From NCBI RefSeq assembly GCF_003073175.1, contig NZ_QBBX01000025.1:1-50650 (forward strand): a stretch of DNA of 50,650 nucleotides, read 5' to 3'. The first letter of the stretch is position 1; each line of letters opens with the position of its first letter. Under the pieces are notes generated by a model that did no database searches, had not been told where the DNA came from, and worked only from the letters and a program-made list of their open reading frames with translations. The translations under genes and the position numbers were made by a program. Positions 16,562 through 26,486 of the stretch are shown here, piece after piece. The stretch comes from Peribacillus acanthi. GTDB taxonomy: Bacteria; Bacillota; Bacilli; Bacillales; DSM-1321.

Positions 16562-16637
16562 TGGTGAGCCATGGAGGACTCGAACCTCCGACCCTCTGAT
16601 TAAAAGTCAGATGCTCTACCGACTGAGCTAATGGCTC
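16562..16637 (-). tRNA. trnK: tRNA-Lys (TTT)
   Basis: A 76-nucleotide tRNA with acceptor GAGCCAT/ATGGCTC, discriminator A and encoded CCA. The anticodon loop CTTTTAA gives TTT. The T loop is TTCGAGT. It is first in the operon, directly after a promoter. Confidence 0.97.
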
Positions 16638-16644
16638 GGATAAA

Positions 16645-16673
16645 ATTGTAGCTTTGCCACATAGTTCTTGCAA
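16645..16673 (-). promoter_or_regulatory. Promoter of the tRNA operon
   Basis: On the minus strand TTGCAA (-35, 16673-16668) is followed after exactly 17 bases by TACAAT (-10, 16650-16645), ending seven bases before the tRNA-Lys 5' end. This is a good sigma-A promoter. Confidence 0.75.
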
Positions 16674-16912
16674 AGTGCAATTCACCAAATTAGTAGCTCA
16701 TACTATTTTTAAAGGTTACCAGCGACGTTTTTAATAGTATCATAGATACCTACAACAAAGCAATAGTATTTTTCTAAAAAAACTTATTGCCTGGACAATA
16801 GCATGTTCAACCCTAAAAAATTTTTATTTAAGAACATGATGGATAATCACCAAACAACCATATAAGCGTATCGATTTGATGCATTGTTAAGACATAAGTT
16901 AACCCCGATAAA
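16674..16912. other. Intergenic region between purA terminator and tRNA promoter
   Basis: No gene is seen. ATACTATT at 16700-16707 and AATAGTAT at 16733-16740 form an inverted repeat separated by 25 bases, and a further AATAGTAT occurs near 16768. The rest is AT-rich without a recognised signal. Confidence 0.4.
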
Positions 16913-16947
16913 AATAGAGGATGTCCCAAAATGGAACATCCTCTATT
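16913..16947 (-). terminator. purA terminator
   Basis: A perfect 12-bp stem (AATAGAGGATGT with ACATCCTCTATT) is followed on the minus strand by TTTTA. It begins a few bases after the purA stop codon. Confidence 0.9.
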
Positions 16948-16954
16948 AGTGCTA

Positions 16955-18244
16955 TTACATTCTCCAAGGATTATTTACAACATTCGTTTGTGAACGATCA
17001 GGTCCTACAGAGAAAATCGATAATGGAATACCAGTTAGTTGGGAAATGCGCTCTAAATAGTGACGGGCATTTTCCGGAAGTTCATTTAAGGATTTACAAC
17101 CAGTAATGTCTTCTGTCCAACCTGGAAGCTCTTCATATACTGGTTCACATTGAGAAAGGACTTTAAGACTTGCTGGGAACTCCTCAATAACCTCGCCATT
17201 ATAACGATACGCTACACAAATTTTCAATGACTCAATACCAGTAAGAACATCGATAGAATTAAGAGATAAGTCTGTAATTCCGCTTACACGACGAGCATGG
17301 CGAACTACCACTGAATCAAACCAACCTACACGACGTGGACGTCCTGTTGTTGTTCCATATTCACGACCAACCTCACGAATTTGGTGGCCGATCTCATTGT
17401 CTAGTTCAGTTGGGAATGGACCATCACCTACACGGGTTGTATACGCTTTGGATACTCCGACCACGTGATTGATTTTTGTAGGACCTACTCCAGAACCAAT
17501 CGTAACTCCTCCTGCTACAGGATTAGAAGAAGTAACGAATGGATACGTTCCTTGATCAATGTCCAGCATGACGCCTTGAGCGCCTTCAAAAAGTACTCGG
17601 CGACCTTCGTCTAGAGCGTCATTCAACACTACAGATGTATCGCAAACATATTTTTTGATTTGTTGTCCGTACTCGTAATATTCATCTAAAATGTCTTCTA
17701 ATTGGAAACCTTCCGTCTCATAGAACTTTTCCAATAAGCGATTCTTTTCGTTTAAATTATGCGTAAGTTTCTCTTCAAATACTTCGCGATCAAGAAGATC
17801 TGCCATACGGATTCCCATACGGGCTGCTTTATCCATGTATGCAGGACCAATCCCCTTCTTAGTCGTTCCGATCTTATTTGCACCTTTGCGCTCTTCTTCG
17901 ACTTCATCTAATTTTAAATGATATGGAAGAATGACATGGGCACGATTACTAATGCGCAAATTGTCAGTAGTAATTCCTCTGTCATGAAGATATGCTAATT
18001 CCTTAAGTAAGGCTTTGGGATCTACAACCATACCGTTCCCGATTACACAAATTTTTTCACTATAGAATATACCAGAAGGAATTAAATGAAGCTTATATGT
18101 TTCACCATTAAACTTGATTGTGTGACCCGCATTGTTACCACCTTGATAACGGGCAATTGCCTCAGCATGCTCAGACAAAAAGTCTGTGATTTTACCTTTA
18201 CCTTCATCTCCCCATTGTGTTCCCACAACAACTACTGATGACAT
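16955..18244 (-). CDS. purA: Adenylosuccinate synthetase PurA
   Basis: PurA joins IMP and aspartate using GTP to form adenylosuccinate, the first committed step to AMP. The protein is 429 residues, the usual size. The P-loop [11 protein letters not shown] opens the protein (about 8-18). [32 protein letters not shown] and the guanine-binding SVGPDR near the C-terminus are all recognisable. The start at 18244 is fixed by GGAGGTG six bases upstream; a longer frame begins with TTG. It is monocistronic, with its own promoter, PurR boxes and terminator. Confidence 0.98.
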   Translation of the reverse strand: MSSVVVVGTQWGDEGKGKITDFLSEHAEAIARYQGGNNAGHTIKFNGETYKLHLIPSGIFYSEKICVIGNGMVVDPKALLKELAYLHDRGITTDNLRISNRAHVILPYHLKLDEVEEERKGANKIGTTKKGIGPAYMDKAARMGIRMADLLDREVFEEKLTHNLNEKNRLLEKFYETEGFQLEDILDEYYEYGQQIKKYVCDTSVVLNDALDEGRRVLFEGAQGVMLDIDQGTYPFVTSSNPVAGGVTIGSGVGPTKINHVVGVSKAYTTRVGDGPFPTELDNEIGHQIREVGREYGTTTGRPRRVGWFDSVVVRHARRVSGITDLSLNSIDVLTGIESLKICVAYRYNGEVIEEFPASLKVLSQCEPVYEELPGWTEDITGCKSLNELPENARHYLERISQLTGIPLSIFSVGPDRSQTNVVNNPWRM

Positions 18245-18308
18245 ATCCTGCACCTCCAAAGGTTCACGTTCGGTGATTTTTTAAATCGACCTCTTTTCAA
18301 ACAAACTC

Positions 18309-18338
18309 ATTTTATCAACAAAATCGAGTGAAAGTCAA
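18309..18338 (-). promoter_or_regulatory. purA promoter
   Basis: On the minus strand TTGACT (18338-18333) and TAAAAT (18314-18309) are separated by 18 bases, about 65 bases before the purA start codon. The PurR-box-like sequence at 18342 is directly upstream of the -35. Confidence 0.6.
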
Positions 18339-18341
18339 CCT

Positions 18342-18385
18342 AAATCCGAACAATTAGTAGAATAATGATATTATTTGTTCGTTAT
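18342..18385. promoter_or_regulatory. PurR box pair upstream of purA
   Basis: AAATCCGAACAAT (18342-18354) matches the Bacillus PurBox core CCGAAC well. A second, inverted copy with core CGAAC lies on the minus strand within 18373-18385 (one mismatch). The inverted CGAA...TTCG cores are 27 bases apart. In Bacillus, PurR bound at such pairs represses purine genes and is relieved by PRPP. Confidence 0.65.
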
Positions 18386-18460
18386 AATACTTGTTTCATA
18401 GATGAATAGATAACTGTAAAAGTATAAGAAACTTGGCTAGCACCAAGCCTAAAGTACAAA

Positions 18461-18487
18461 AAGCACCTCTCGATAAAAGAGGCGCTT
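18461..18487 (-). terminator. dnaB terminator
   Basis: A stem AAGCACCTCT / AGAGGCGCTT (one mismatch) with a 7-base loop is followed by TTTTTG on the minus strand, just past the helicase stop codon. A small CTTGG/CCAAG hairpin at 18432-18447 follows it. Confidence 0.8.
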
Positions 18488-18489
18488 CT

Positions 18490-19854
18490 TTAAGCTCCTG
18501 GGGGAATTGCGTCATCATCAAATCGACGTTCCAGGTTTACGAATTTATTATATTCTTTCACAAAAGCAAGTGAGACGGTTCCAACCGGACCATTACGTTG
18601 CTTAGCTATAATGATTTCTATAATATTCTTATTCTCTGATTCTTTATCATAGTAGTCATCACGATATAAGAAGGCTACGATATCGGCATCCTGCTCAATA
18701 CTTCCTGATTCACGGATATCGGACATCATCGGTCTCTTATCTTGACGTTGCTCTACTCCACGGGATAGCTGCGATAAGGCGATGACAGGAACCTTAAGTT
18801 CACGGGCAAGCTCCTTAAGGGAACGTGAAATCTCCGATACTTCCTGTTGTCTATTTTCTCCAGAACGGCCGCTTCCTTGAATTAATTGTAAATAATCAAT
18901 CAGTACCATTCCTAAACCCTGCTCTTGTTTAAGTCGTCGGCATTTAGCACGGATATCACTAATACGAATTCCAGGTGTATCATCAATAAAAATCCCTGCA
19001 TTTGAAAGGCTTCCCATTGCCATGGTTAATTTACGCCAATCTTCATCCGTCAAAGAGCCTGTCCTTAATCCTTGTGCATTAATATTCCCTTCTGCACACA
19101 GCATACGCATTACTAGCTGCTCGGCACCCATCTCAAGACTGAAAATCGCAACATTTTCGTCTGTTTTCGTGGCGACGTTTTGAGCAATATTCAAGGCGAA
19201 GGCCGTTTTACCTACTGACGGACGAGCCGCTACAATGATTAAGTCATTGCGTTGAAATCCAGCTGTCATTCTGTCCAATTCAGAGAATCCAGTTGGGATT
19301 CCGGTAATATCTCCTTTACGATTTGCTAATTCCTCGATATTATCATAGGTTTTGACAAGAACATCTTTAATATTTTGGAAGGCACCAGCATTCTTTCGTT
19401 GTGCTACTTCCATAATATTTTTTTCTGCTTCACTCAAAAGACTTTCTACTTCGTCTTCACGGCTATATCCATCCTGAGCAATATTTGTTGCGGTTCGAAT
19501 TAATCGACGAAGCAAGGACTTTTCTTCAACAATCCTTGCATAGTATTCGATATTTGCAGCGGTTGGCACTGAGTTTGCCAATTCACTCAAATATACAACT
19601 CCCCCAACCTCCTCAAGATTTTTGGATGCTGCTAGCTCTTCTGTAACAGTGACTAAATCGACTGCCTTTCCATTATCATTCAACGTTAGCATGACATTGA
19701 AAATCTTTTGGTGGGATGCACGATAAAAATCGTCCGGTATCAAAACTTCAGAAGCAAGTGTTAAAGAAGATGGCTCTAGGAATACAGCTCCTAGTACAGC
19801 CTGCTCGGCTTCTATATTTTGTGGTGGTATACGATCGCGAAAGATTTCATTCAT
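18490..19854 (-). CDS. dnaB: Replicative DNA helicase DnaB (DnaC in B. subtilis)
   Basis: The hexameric helicase that drives the replication fork, 454 residues. The N-terminal collar domain (about 8-110) begins with the typical PPQNIEAEQAVLGA. A linker to about 165 leads to a RecA-like C-terminal domain with Walker A ARPSVGKTAFA (210-220) and a Walker B LIDYLQL near residue 315; the DIRESGSIEQDADIV segment is characteristic. GGGAGG seven bases before the ATG at 19854 fixes the start. It follows the rplI unit but is separated from it by a terminator, so it is a separate transcript. Confidence 0.97.
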   Translation of the reverse strand: MNEIFRDRIPPQNIEAEQAVLGAVFLEPSSLTLASEVLIPDDFYRASHQKIFNVMLTLNDNGKAVDLVTVTEELAASKNLEEVGGVVYLSELANSVPTAANIEYYARIVEEKSLLRRLIRTATNIAQDGYSREDEVESLLSEAEKNIMEVAQRKNAGAFQNIKDVLVKTYDNIEELANRKGDITGIPTGFSELDRMTAGFQRNDLIIVAARPSVGKTAFALNIAQNVATKTDENVAIFSLEMGAEQLVMRMLCAEGNINAQGLRTGSLTDEDWRKLTMAMGSLSNAGIFIDDTPGIRISDIRAKCRRLKQEQGLGMVLIDYLQLIQGSGRSGENRQQEVSEISRSLKELARELKVPVIALSQLSRGVEQRQDKRPMMSDIRESGSIEQDADIVAFLYRDDYYDKESENKNIIEIIIAKQRNGPVGTVSLAFVKEYNKFVNLERRFDDDAIPPGA

Positions 19855-20134
19855 ATGTGTACCTCCCATCTTTAATTAAAAGCATATATATGAGGGTAAT
19901 AATTGTTAAATTCAGTATAAATTAGCAGATGATACATTAGAAAACTCGCCATGTCATTTGGCGAGCCTTATTAGAACACTTGGCGAGCGCCAAGACTTAG
20001 ATGGCGAATGCCTAGTTGCACGTATATATAAATCCTACAATTCGTCACTTGTTCGAGATACTTCTTTGCTGCCACTTTACACTTCTTAAAAGTGATTCAA
20101 AAGCAGTAGTTTTTAATCTTTTTAAAAGTAAAAA
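19855..20134. other. Intergenic region with clustered small hairpins
   Basis: No gene is seen. Three small GC-rich hairpins occur in a row: CTCGCC...GGCGAG at 19945-19965, CTTGGCG-AG-CGCCAAG at 19979-19994, and GGC-GAAT-GCC at 20003-20012, with a repeated TGGCGA motif. They stand out in otherwise AT-rich sequence. The promoter for dnaB should also lie here but no convincing -35/-10 was found. Confidence 0.45.
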
Positions 20135-20182
20135 AAAATGTGATGAGCCCAAACTAGGAATAGATGGGCTCCATCACATTTT
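20135..20182 (-). terminator. rplI-unit terminator
   Basis: A long stem (AAAATGTGATGAGCCCA with TGGGCTCCATCACATTTT, one bulge) is followed by nine T residues on the minus strand. It ends the yybS-gdpP-rplI transcript. Confidence 0.9.
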
Positions 20183-20244
20183 ACAGCTTTTACATTCTAG
20201 GGTAAAGAGCTATTTTTTGGTTAATCATACGAAGTAAGTTGAAC

Positions 20245-20694
20245 TTATTTAATTTCCTTCACTGAAACGGTCAAAGTTGCCAAGACTTCTGAATGAAGCT
20301 TCACTGGAATTTTTGTATGTCCTAGAGAGCGAATCCCTTCATTTAATTCCATTTTACGTTTATCAATTTTAATGCCATGTTTTGCTTGTAGTTCTTCCGC
20401 TACTTGCTTAGTAGTGATTGAGCCGAATAGACGTCCACCTTCACCAGCCTTGGCTTGGATTTCGACTGTAATTTTCTCTAACTTTTCTTTTAATTCCTTT
20501 GCGTTTTCAAGCTCTTCCACTGCCAATTGTTTTTCTTTATTTTTTTGGCCTTCTAGCTTGCTCATATTAGCATTGGAAGCTTCCACTGCTAAACCTTGTT
20601 TGATAAGGAAGTTTTGAGCATATCCATCTGCTACATTTTTAACTTCGCCTTTTTTCCCTTTACCTTTTACATCTTTCAAAAAAATGACCTTCAT
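20245..20694 (-). CDS. rplI: 50S ribosomal protein L9
   Basis: L9, 149 residues, binds domain V of 23S rRNA near the L1 stalk and helps keep frame. The N-terminal [31 protein letters not shown] is the family signature, followed by the long connecting helix (about 45-75) and the C-terminal domain. The ATG overlaps the gdpP stop as ATGA, so translation is coupled; GGAAGGGAG precedes it. The gdpP-rplI arrangement is conserved in Firmicutes. Confidence 0.98.
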   Translation of the reverse strand: MKVIFLKDVKGKGKKGEVKNVADGYAQNFLIKQGLAVEASNANMSKLEGQKNKEKQLAVEELENAKELKEKLEKITVEIQAKAGEGGRLFGSITTKQVAEELQAKHGIKIDKRKMELNEGIRSLGHTKIPVKLHSEVLATLTVSVKEIK

Positions 20695-22664
20695 TCTTTT
20701 TGACTCCCTTCCAAATATTGATTTATAGCTTGTTTTAACCTCTGTTCAGCTTCTTCAATGCTGATTCCATAAAGTTGGGTAGCTGCATTTGTTAAATGCC
20801 CTCCCCCTTCCAGATCCTCCATGATAATCTGAACGTTCACATCTCCTAATGACCTAGCACTGATACCAACCATATTTTCTTCTCTGTAGGAAATAACAAA
20901 AGATGCGATTACACCATCCATCGTCAGTAGGGTATCTGCTGCTTGAGCAATCAGGATTTGTTCATTGATTTGTTCTTTATTACCTTTTGCAATTGCAATG
21001 CCTTCTTTATAAAACTCAACCGTTTCTATTAACTTCGATCGTTTTATATACGTATCTACGTCTTCCTTTAAAAACTTTTGGACTAATACAGTATCAGCGC
21101 CACGTGCACGAAGATAGGATGCAGCATCAAAGGTACGCGATCCTGTACGAAGAGTAAAGCTTTTTGTGTCAACAATGATTCCCGCTAATAACGCTGTAGC
21201 CTCTAGCATGTCGATTTTGCTTCGTTTTGGCTGATATTCCAACAACTCCGTCACTAGTTCTGCTGTAGAGGAAGCATACGGTTCCATATAGACCAGTAGT
21301 GCGTGGTTGATAAATTCTTCCCCTCTACGATGATGATCGATCACTACGACCTTCTCTGTCGCTCGCAAAATCTTCTCTTCAATCAACATGGATGGTTTAT
21401 GTGTATCAACCACCACTAACAGAGTATCATCGGTTATCATTTCTAATGCATCCTCTGGACTAATGAAGCGAGAATACAGGTCAGGCTTATTCTTAATTTC
21501 CTGAATCAATCGTTGAACACCCGTATCGATTTCTTGAGAATTTAATACAATATAAGCTTCTCTCTCGTTCATTTGTGCAACTTTTTGAATTCCTATAGCA
21601 GCACCTATGGCATCCATATCGGGAAATTTATGGCCCATTACGATTACTTTATCACTATCTACAATAATATCCTTCAAAGCATGAGAAATGACGCGGGCAC
21701 GTACCCTTGTTCGCTTTTCTACTGGGTTGGTTTTTCCACCATAGAATTTAACTTTACCATTTGTCAACTTGATGGCCACCTGGTCTCCCCCGCGCCCTAG
21801 AGCTAAATCTAAACTGGATTGGGCCAACAGACCAAGCTCAGGAAGAGAGGAAACACCAGAACCTACACCAATACTTAATGTCAAAGGGACATTTTGTTTA
21901 GTGGTCGTTTCTCTAATTTCATCTAGTATCGTAAATTTCCCTTTTTCAAGATGTTGAAGAATGTGTTCATTAAATATCCCAATGAAACGATCAGATGAAG
22001 TTCTTTTTAAAAAGACGCCATTATCTTTTGCCCATTTATCTAATAAGGATGTCACCATGCTGTTTAAACTACTTCGACGTTGGTCGTCCATTCCTTGCGT
22101 CAATTCGTCATAATTATCGAGGAAAATGATTGAAATGACGGTACGCTCATCTTCATATAATTTCTCAATCTCGACCTGTTCCGTTACATCAAAGAAGTAT
22201 AATAAACGTTCTTCCCGTTTATGAATGACTTTGAATTTACGTTCATAGAGGGTAATAGTCTCCATTTCGACTTCTTGTTTAACGAATGGTATTAAGGTTT
22301 CTGCAACATCATACAATGAACGACTGACTAGAGTATCCTCATTAAAGCAAGATGCCATAAAAGGATTGGTCCATTCAATATAATTTTCATCATTAATTAG
22401 CATAATCCCAATTGGCATTTCCAATAAGGCTTCTTCGCCAACTTTTTTCAAACGATAAGAAAGTGTGGAGATATACTCCTCCGTTTCCTTCCGGTTTTCT
22501 GACTCCAGCCTGAACAACAGATAAAACAACCCCGAAATCATCACAAAACCGATTATTCCGACGATCCATTGGTAATAGGTTAGAATGACAAGAAGGACGA
22601 CCACTACTCCTATTAGACCGTATATTGGATATCGAAATGATTGGTTTTTCAAATACGATGGCAT
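20691..22664 (-). CDS. gdpP: Cyclic-di-AMP phosphodiesterase GdpP (YybT)
   Basis: GdpP hydrolyses c-di-AMP to pApA. The protein is 657 residues. Two N-terminal transmembrane helices (about 12-50) are followed by a PAS-like heme-binding domain (about 78-150) and a degenerate GGDEF domain (about 170-305). A DHH/DHHA1 domain carries [11 protein letters not shown] (His345, Asp349, Asp351), Asp420, DHH 443-445, and a C-terminal GGGH. The start at 22664 has TAGGAG eight bases before it; seven extra upstream codons are open but not supported. The gene lies between yybS and rplI as in B. subtilis. Loss of this enzyme is known to raise beta-lactam tolerance in Firmicutes. Confidence 0.97.
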   Translation of the reverse strand: MPSYLKNQSFRYPIYGLIGVVVVLLVILTYYQWIVGIIGFVMISGLFYLLFRLESENRKETEEYISTLSYRLKKVGEEALLEMPIGIMLINDENYIEWTNPFMASCFNEDTLVSRSLYDVAETLIPFVKQEVEMETITLYERKFKVIHKREERLLYFFDVTEQVEIEKLYEDERTVISIIFLDNYDELTQGMDDQRRSSLNSMVTSLLDKWAKDNGVFLKRTSSDRFIGIFNEHILQHLEKGKFTILDEIRETTTKQNVPLTLSIGVGSGVSSLPELGLLAQSSLDLALGRGGDQVAIKLTNGKVKFYGGKTNPVEKRTRVRARVISHALKDIIVDSDKVIVMGHKFPDMDAIGAAIGIQKVAQMNEREAYIVLNSQEIDTGVQRLIQEIKNKPDLYSRFISPEDALEMITDDTLLVVVDTHKPSMLIEEKILRATEKVVVIDHHRRGEEFINHALLVYMEPYASSTAELVTELLEYQPKRSKIDMLEATALLAGIIVDTKSFTLRTGSRTFDAASYLRARGADTVLVQKFLKEDVDTYIKRSKLIETVEFYKEGIAIAKGNKEQINEQILIAQAADTLLTMDGVIASFVISYREENMVGISARSLGDVNVQIIMEDLEGGGHLTNAATQLYGISIEEAEQRLKQAINQYLEGSQKE

Positions 22665-22711
22665 ACTTTCAGCTCCTAAAAGCACTTCTATGAAGAAAAG
22701 CTCCTATTTGG

Positions 22712-23650
22712 TTACTTCTTTTGAATCTTTTCTCTTAAATTAAAGCCTAAATCAATTATACCTAAAAATCGGATGAAAAAAAGAAGGACCGGTACGATTA
22801 AGGATAAGAGGGTGGTGATAACTGCAAGAGCTTTCGGCCACTTCTTTTCATAGCAAAAGTAAAAAATAAATGAGTATCCTTGAAGCAGCATTAAAAATTG
22901 AAGCATGAATATTAAATTCATTAATACCGTATATAAAAATTGTTCTGGTATAGGATTAATAAAATATGTAGCTAACATAACAATTAAATAATACCATAAA
23001 AGACTTTTAGGAAGACGAATTTCTCGAAACGCTAATAAAGCGAGTTTTTTTCCACTAAACCGTTTAACTAATGGATTACTCGCATAGAAAAACATCATCA
23101 CCATTACCATGGAAGACACGACAATCAAACTAGGTAAAAGAATTTCCCCGAGCTTCATGGCGGCCTCTAATCGATCTATTAACGCCTTATTCTCTGGTTG
23201 CCCCAGTTTTTTCATTATTTCTTGTGACTGGGTAATGGCTTCTTTTGTCATATCCATTGAAATTTTAATAATATTAAAATCAAAAAATAGTGCCGCTACT
23301 CCATAAAATACAAGAACTGAACCTAAGAAAACAAGGACTGCTGCTATATATGTATCCAAAGCTTGTTTATTCCGATTTATGAATGATCCGATAGTTATAC
23401 CCATAAATCCTATCATCATAGCAGTTGGAGCAGCAACCAATGTCCCGAATAGAGTTGCTAGCAATGTAGATACAAGAACAAAGCCCACTGACCAAGAAAT
23501 CGTATTCTTTGCAGCAAACAAAATAAAAGGAACTGGCATGAACCACATCAATACAATGCCTAAAATAGGGATTTGGATAGACAAAAAGATCAATGAACTG
23601 AATATGGCAAGCAATACGCCACCTTCAGCAATTTTCTTTCCTTGGGTCAT
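22712..23650 (-). CDS. yybS: YybS family membrane protein (DUF2232)
   Basis: A 312-residue polytopic membrane protein of the DUF2232/YybS family. About seven or eight hydrophobic helices can be seen (first at about 10-32, last at about 275-297), with few charged residues between them. The family always neighbours gdpP in Bacilli and may resemble ECF-transporter S components, but its substrate and function are not known. AAAGGGGTG stands eight bases before the ATG. gdpP starts about 48 bases after its stop, so they are probably co-transcribed. Confidence 0.9.
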   Translation of the reverse strand: MTQGKKIAEGGVLLAIFSSLIFLSIQIPILGIVLMWFMPVPFILFAAKNTISWSVGFVLVSTLLATLFGTLVAAPTAMMIGFMGITIGSFINRNKQALDTYIAAVLVFLGSVLVFYGVAALFFDFNIIKISMDMTKEAITQSQEIMKKLGQPENKALIDRLEAAMKLGEILLPSLIVVSSMVMVMMFFYASNPLVKRFSGKKLALLAFREIRLPKSLLWYYLIVMLATYFINPIPEQFLYTVLMNLIFMLQFLMLLQGYSFIFYFCYEKKWPKALAVITTLLSLIVPVLLFFIRFLGIIDLGFNLREKIQKK

Positions 23651-23746
23651 TTCTCACACCCCTTTCAAAATAAAATTCAACTCTCCTATTATATCATGGA
23701 GTTATATTACTACCTATTTTGGTTGACTATGATTTTTTTCAATTAA

Positions 23747-23781
23747 AAAGGCTCAACAAGGAAGATCCTCATTGAGCCTTT
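23747..23781 (-). terminator. rpsF-ssbA-rpsR terminator
   Basis: A 10-bp stem AAAGGCTCAA / TTGAGCCTTT with an inner paired loop is followed by TTTTTAATT on the minus strand. It lies just after the rpsR stop. Confidence 0.9.
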
Positions 23782-23792
23782 AATCAATTTAA

Positions 23793-24038
<246 letters not shown>

Positions 24039-24072
24039 TTATTCCCTCCTTCAGTTTTAATTAGAATCAGGT

Positions 24073-24576
24073 TTAGAACGGTAGATCATCATCGGAAATA
24101 TCAATCGTTTGACCGTTATTTGCGAATGGATCATCGTCTACACGAGTGTAATTGTTGCGTTGACCCTGATTTCGGTTTTCTCCATAAGAGTAATCGTCTC
24201 TTTGCTGTCCACCGAAAGAACCGCTCTCATTTCTGTTACTTCCTGATGCACCTGAATTTTTCGGTTCAAGGAATTGAACACTTTCAGCTGTGACTTCCGT
24301 AACATACACTCGCTTACCATCTTGTCCTTCATAATTACGTGTTTGAAGGCGACCATCCACGCCAGCTAAGCTTCCTTTTTTCAAGAAGTTTGCTACGTTT
24401 TCTGCCGGCTTACGCCACACCACACAGTTGATAAAGTCAGCTTCACGCTCACCCTGCTGATTCGAGAAAGCCCGATTCACAGCAAGAGTAAAAGTTGCCA
24501 CTGGCACTCCACTTGGTGTGTAACGTAATTCAGGATCTTTTGTTAAGCGTCCTACTAATATGACGCGATTCATCAT
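24073..24576 (-). CDS. ssbA: Single-stranded DNA-binding protein SsbA
   Basis: SsbA coats single-stranded DNA at forks and recruits partners through its tail. The OB-fold (about 1-110) shows [39 protein letters not shown] and [20 protein letters not shown] flexible Gly/Asn/Gln-rich linker leads to the acidic tip DISDDDLPF that binds other replication proteins. The start ATG at 24576 has GGGAG nine bases upstream, giving M-M-N-R where relatives have M-L-N-R. It is the middle gene of the rpsF operon, with a parS-like site in the spacer before it. Confidence 0.98.
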   Translation of the reverse strand: MMNRVILVGRLTKDPELRYTPSGVPVATFTLAVNRAFSNQQGEREADFINCVVWRKPAENVANFLKKGSLAGVDGRLQTRNYEGQDGKRVYVTEVTAESVQFLEPKNSGASGSNRNESGSFGGQQRDDYSYGENRNQGQRNNYTRVDDDPFANNGQTIDISDDDLPF

Positions 24577-24602
24577 CAGAATCAACTCCCAATCTCATGT
24601 GA

Positions 24603-24618
24603 TGTTTCACATGAAACA
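24603..24618. other. parS-like site between rpsF and ssbA
   Basis: TGTTTCACATGAAACA differs from the canonical parS TGTTTCACGTGAAACA at one central base. It lies in the 59-base spacer between rpsF and ssbA. Confidence 0.75.
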
Positions 24619-24635
24619 TATATATTTAAATGGAA

Positions 24636-24923
24636 TTATTCTTCTTCTTTAATTACGATATGGCGGATAATGTCTTCGCTGATTTTAGCAAGACGGTCAA
24701 ATTCTTGAACCGCTGCAGCTTCTGCGTTAACTTTTTGAATCATGTAGAAGCCATCACGTAGATCATTGATTTCGTAAGCAAGACGACGCTTACCCCAATC
24801 TTTTGATTCTGCTAATTCCGCACCATTGTCAGTAAGGATTGTGTTGAAACGCTCAACTAAAGCTTTTTTAGCCTCTTCCTCAATGTTTGGACGGATGATG
24901 TACATAATTTCGTATTTTCTCAT
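24636..24923 (-). CDS. rpsF: 30S ribosomal protein S6
   Basis: S6, 95 residues, the usual Bacillus length. [18 protein letters not shown] opens the ferredoxin-like fold, and [22 protein letters not shown] is diagnostic. AAAGGAGGTG stands eight bases before the ATG at 24923; the frame upstream of it is leader, not protein. The leader contains a hairpin and a sequence complementary to the Shine-Dalgarno, consistent with the known autoregulation of this operon by the S6:S18 complex. Confidence 0.97.
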   Translation of the reverse strand: MRKYEIMYIIRPNIEEEAKKALVERFNTILTDNGAELAESKDWGKRRLAYEINDLRDGFYMIQKVNAEAAAVQEFDRLAKISEDIIRHIVIKEEE

Positions 24924-24932
24924 CACTGTCAC

Positions 24933-24968
24933 CTCCTTTTGGTCTAACGGCCCATTATGGGCAAGGAG
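24933..24968 (-). promoter_or_regulatory. Candidate S6:S18 autoregulatory leader
   Basis: In the rpsF leader the stem GCCC-ATAAT-GGGC (24962-24950) is flanked on its 5' side by CTCCTT (24968-24963), which can pair with the Shine-Dalgarno AAGGAG (24938-24933). A CCGTTAGAC segment follows the stem. The structure would hide the ribosome site. Confidence 0.55.
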
Positions 24969-24996
24969 CAATTAAGTTAATTACTCACAAGTTGAA

Positions 24997-25025
24997 AGTA
25001 TAGCATAGAACATAAGGAAATGCAA
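24997..25025 (-). promoter_or_regulatory. rpsF operon promoter
   Basis: On the minus strand TTGCAT (25025-25020) and TATACT (25002-24997) are separated by 17 bases; TATG three bases before the -10 adds an extended element. It is about 75 bases before the rpsF start. Confidence 0.7.
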
Positions 25026-25067
25026 TATCACAAAGAGAAAACCTATTTTTCTCTGTAATAAAAAAAC

Positions 25068-25093
25068 AAAACCCTATCAATAGATAAGGTTTT
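25068..25093 (-). terminator. ychF terminator
   Basis: An 11-bp stem AAAACCCTATC / GATAAGGTTTT (one mismatch) is followed by GTTTTTTT on the minus strand, just past the ychF stop. Confidence 0.9.
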
Positions 25094-25101
25094 GAAATAT
25101 T

Positions 25102-26202
25102 TTATACGTTGAAACGGAAGTGAATTACATCTCCATCTTGAACGAAGTATTCTTTTCCTTCTAATCGCACTTTTCCAGCTTCTTTAGCAGCATTCATGGA
25201 ACCGCCTGCAAGCAAGTCATCGTAGGATACGGTTTCAGCTCGGATAAAACCACGCTCGAAGTCAGAGTGAATGATTCCAGCACATTGAGGAGCCTTCATC
25301 CCTTTGCGGAATGTCCAAGCACGTACTTCCTGAACACCAGCAGTGAAATACGTAGCAAGTCCCAATAAGCTGTATGCAGCACGAATCAATTGATCAAGTC
25401 CAGACTCTTCAATGCCTAGTTCTGATAAGAACATTGCTTTTTCTTCACCATCAAGTTCAGAAATTTCTTCTTCGATTTTCGCACAGATTACGATTACTTC
25501 TGCGTTATCACCAGCTGCAAATTCCCTTACTTTTTGTACATACGGGTTTTCAGACGGATCAGCCACATCATCTTCCCCAACGTTTGCTACATAAAGTACA
25601 GGCTTGATTGTTAACAAATGTAGGCCTTTTGCAAGCTTCAATTGTTCTTCAGTAAATTCTACTGTACGAGCTGGCTTTTCATTTTCCAAAGCTTCTTTAA
25701 GCATTTCTAAAACTTCTTGTTCAGCCATTGCATCTTTATCTTTTTGCTTAGCCATTTTCCCTACTCTTGCAAGACGTTTATCAACTGATTCAAGATCAGC
25801 CAAAATAAGCTCTAAGTTGATTGTTTCGATATCATCGATCGGATCGACTTTACCAGAAACGTGTGTGATATTTTCATCTTCAAAACAACGAACAACCTGA
25901 CAGATTGCATCTACTTCACGAATATGAGATAAGAACTTATTACCGAGTCCTTCACCCTTACTTGCCCCTTTAACAATCCCTGCAATATCCGTGAATTCAA
26001 ATGTTGTAGGTACTGTTTTCTTAGGTTGAACTAAATCTGTTAATTTTTGCAAACGTTGATCTGGGACCTCTACAATGCCAACATTCGGTTCGATTGTACA
26101 AAACGGATAGTTTGCAGATTCAATTCCTGCTTGTGTGATTGCATTAAATAGAGTTGATTTTCCAACGTTCGGTAAACCAACGATTCCAGCTGTTAATGCC
26201 AT
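25102..26202 (-). CDS. ychF: Ribosome-binding ATPase YchF (YyaF)
   Basis: An Obg-like P-loop protein of 366 residues that binds ribosomes and, in the family, prefers ATP over GTP. The G1 motif GLPNVGKSTLFN is at residues 7-18 and DIAGIVKGASKGEGLGNKFL follows (G3). NVGEDD replaces the usual NKxD, as expected for YchF. A coiled-coil insert (about 130-200) and a C-terminal TGS domain (about 280-366) complete it. GAGGAG precedes the ATG. The position between rpsF and the mechanosensitive-channel gene matches other Bacillus genomes. Confidence 0.97.
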   Translation of the reverse strand: MALTAGIVGLPNVGKSTLFNAITQAGIESANYPFCTIEPNVGIVEVPDQRLQKLTDLVQPKKTVPTTFEFTDIAGIVKGASKGEGLGNKFLSHIREVDAICQVVRCFEDENITHVSGKVDPIDDIETINLELILADLESVDKRLARVGKMAKQKDKDAMAEQEVLEMLKEALENEKPARTVEFTEEQLKLAKGLHLLTIKPVLYVANVGEDDVADPSENPYVQKVREFAAGDNAEVIVICAKIEEEISELDGEEKAMFLSELGIEESGLDQLIRAAYSLLGLATYFTAGVQEVRAWTFRKGMKAPQCAGIIHSDFERGFIRAETVSYDDLLAGGSMNAAKEAGKVRLEGKEYFVQDGDVIHFRFNV

Positions 26203-26462
26203 GCCAATTCACTCCTCTAGTTCAGACTGTAATCTATGGATAAACACAAAATTAATTATGAATATTTTCTTATGAAACCCTACCCAATTATAGAGATTTC
26301 CCTATAAAAAGACAAGCATCGTTCTAATTGAATCCCTTCCTAGAATATTAAAGTTCAATTTTCCCCAAATTTAGAGGGCAAGCATACAAAATGCTTCTTA
26401 GCTTACTATTTGATTCCCGGTACTCGATTTGCAAGGTGATACCCCTCAAAAGAGTCAAAAAA

Positions 26463-26486
26463 AAGCACGCTTCATTCAGCATGCTT
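26463..26486 (-). terminator. Terminator overlapping the end of the DUF951 gene
   Basis: Stem AAGCACGCT / AGCATGCTT (one mismatch) with a 6-base loop is followed by eight T residues on the minus strand. It includes the DUF951 stop codon. Confidence 0.8.
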
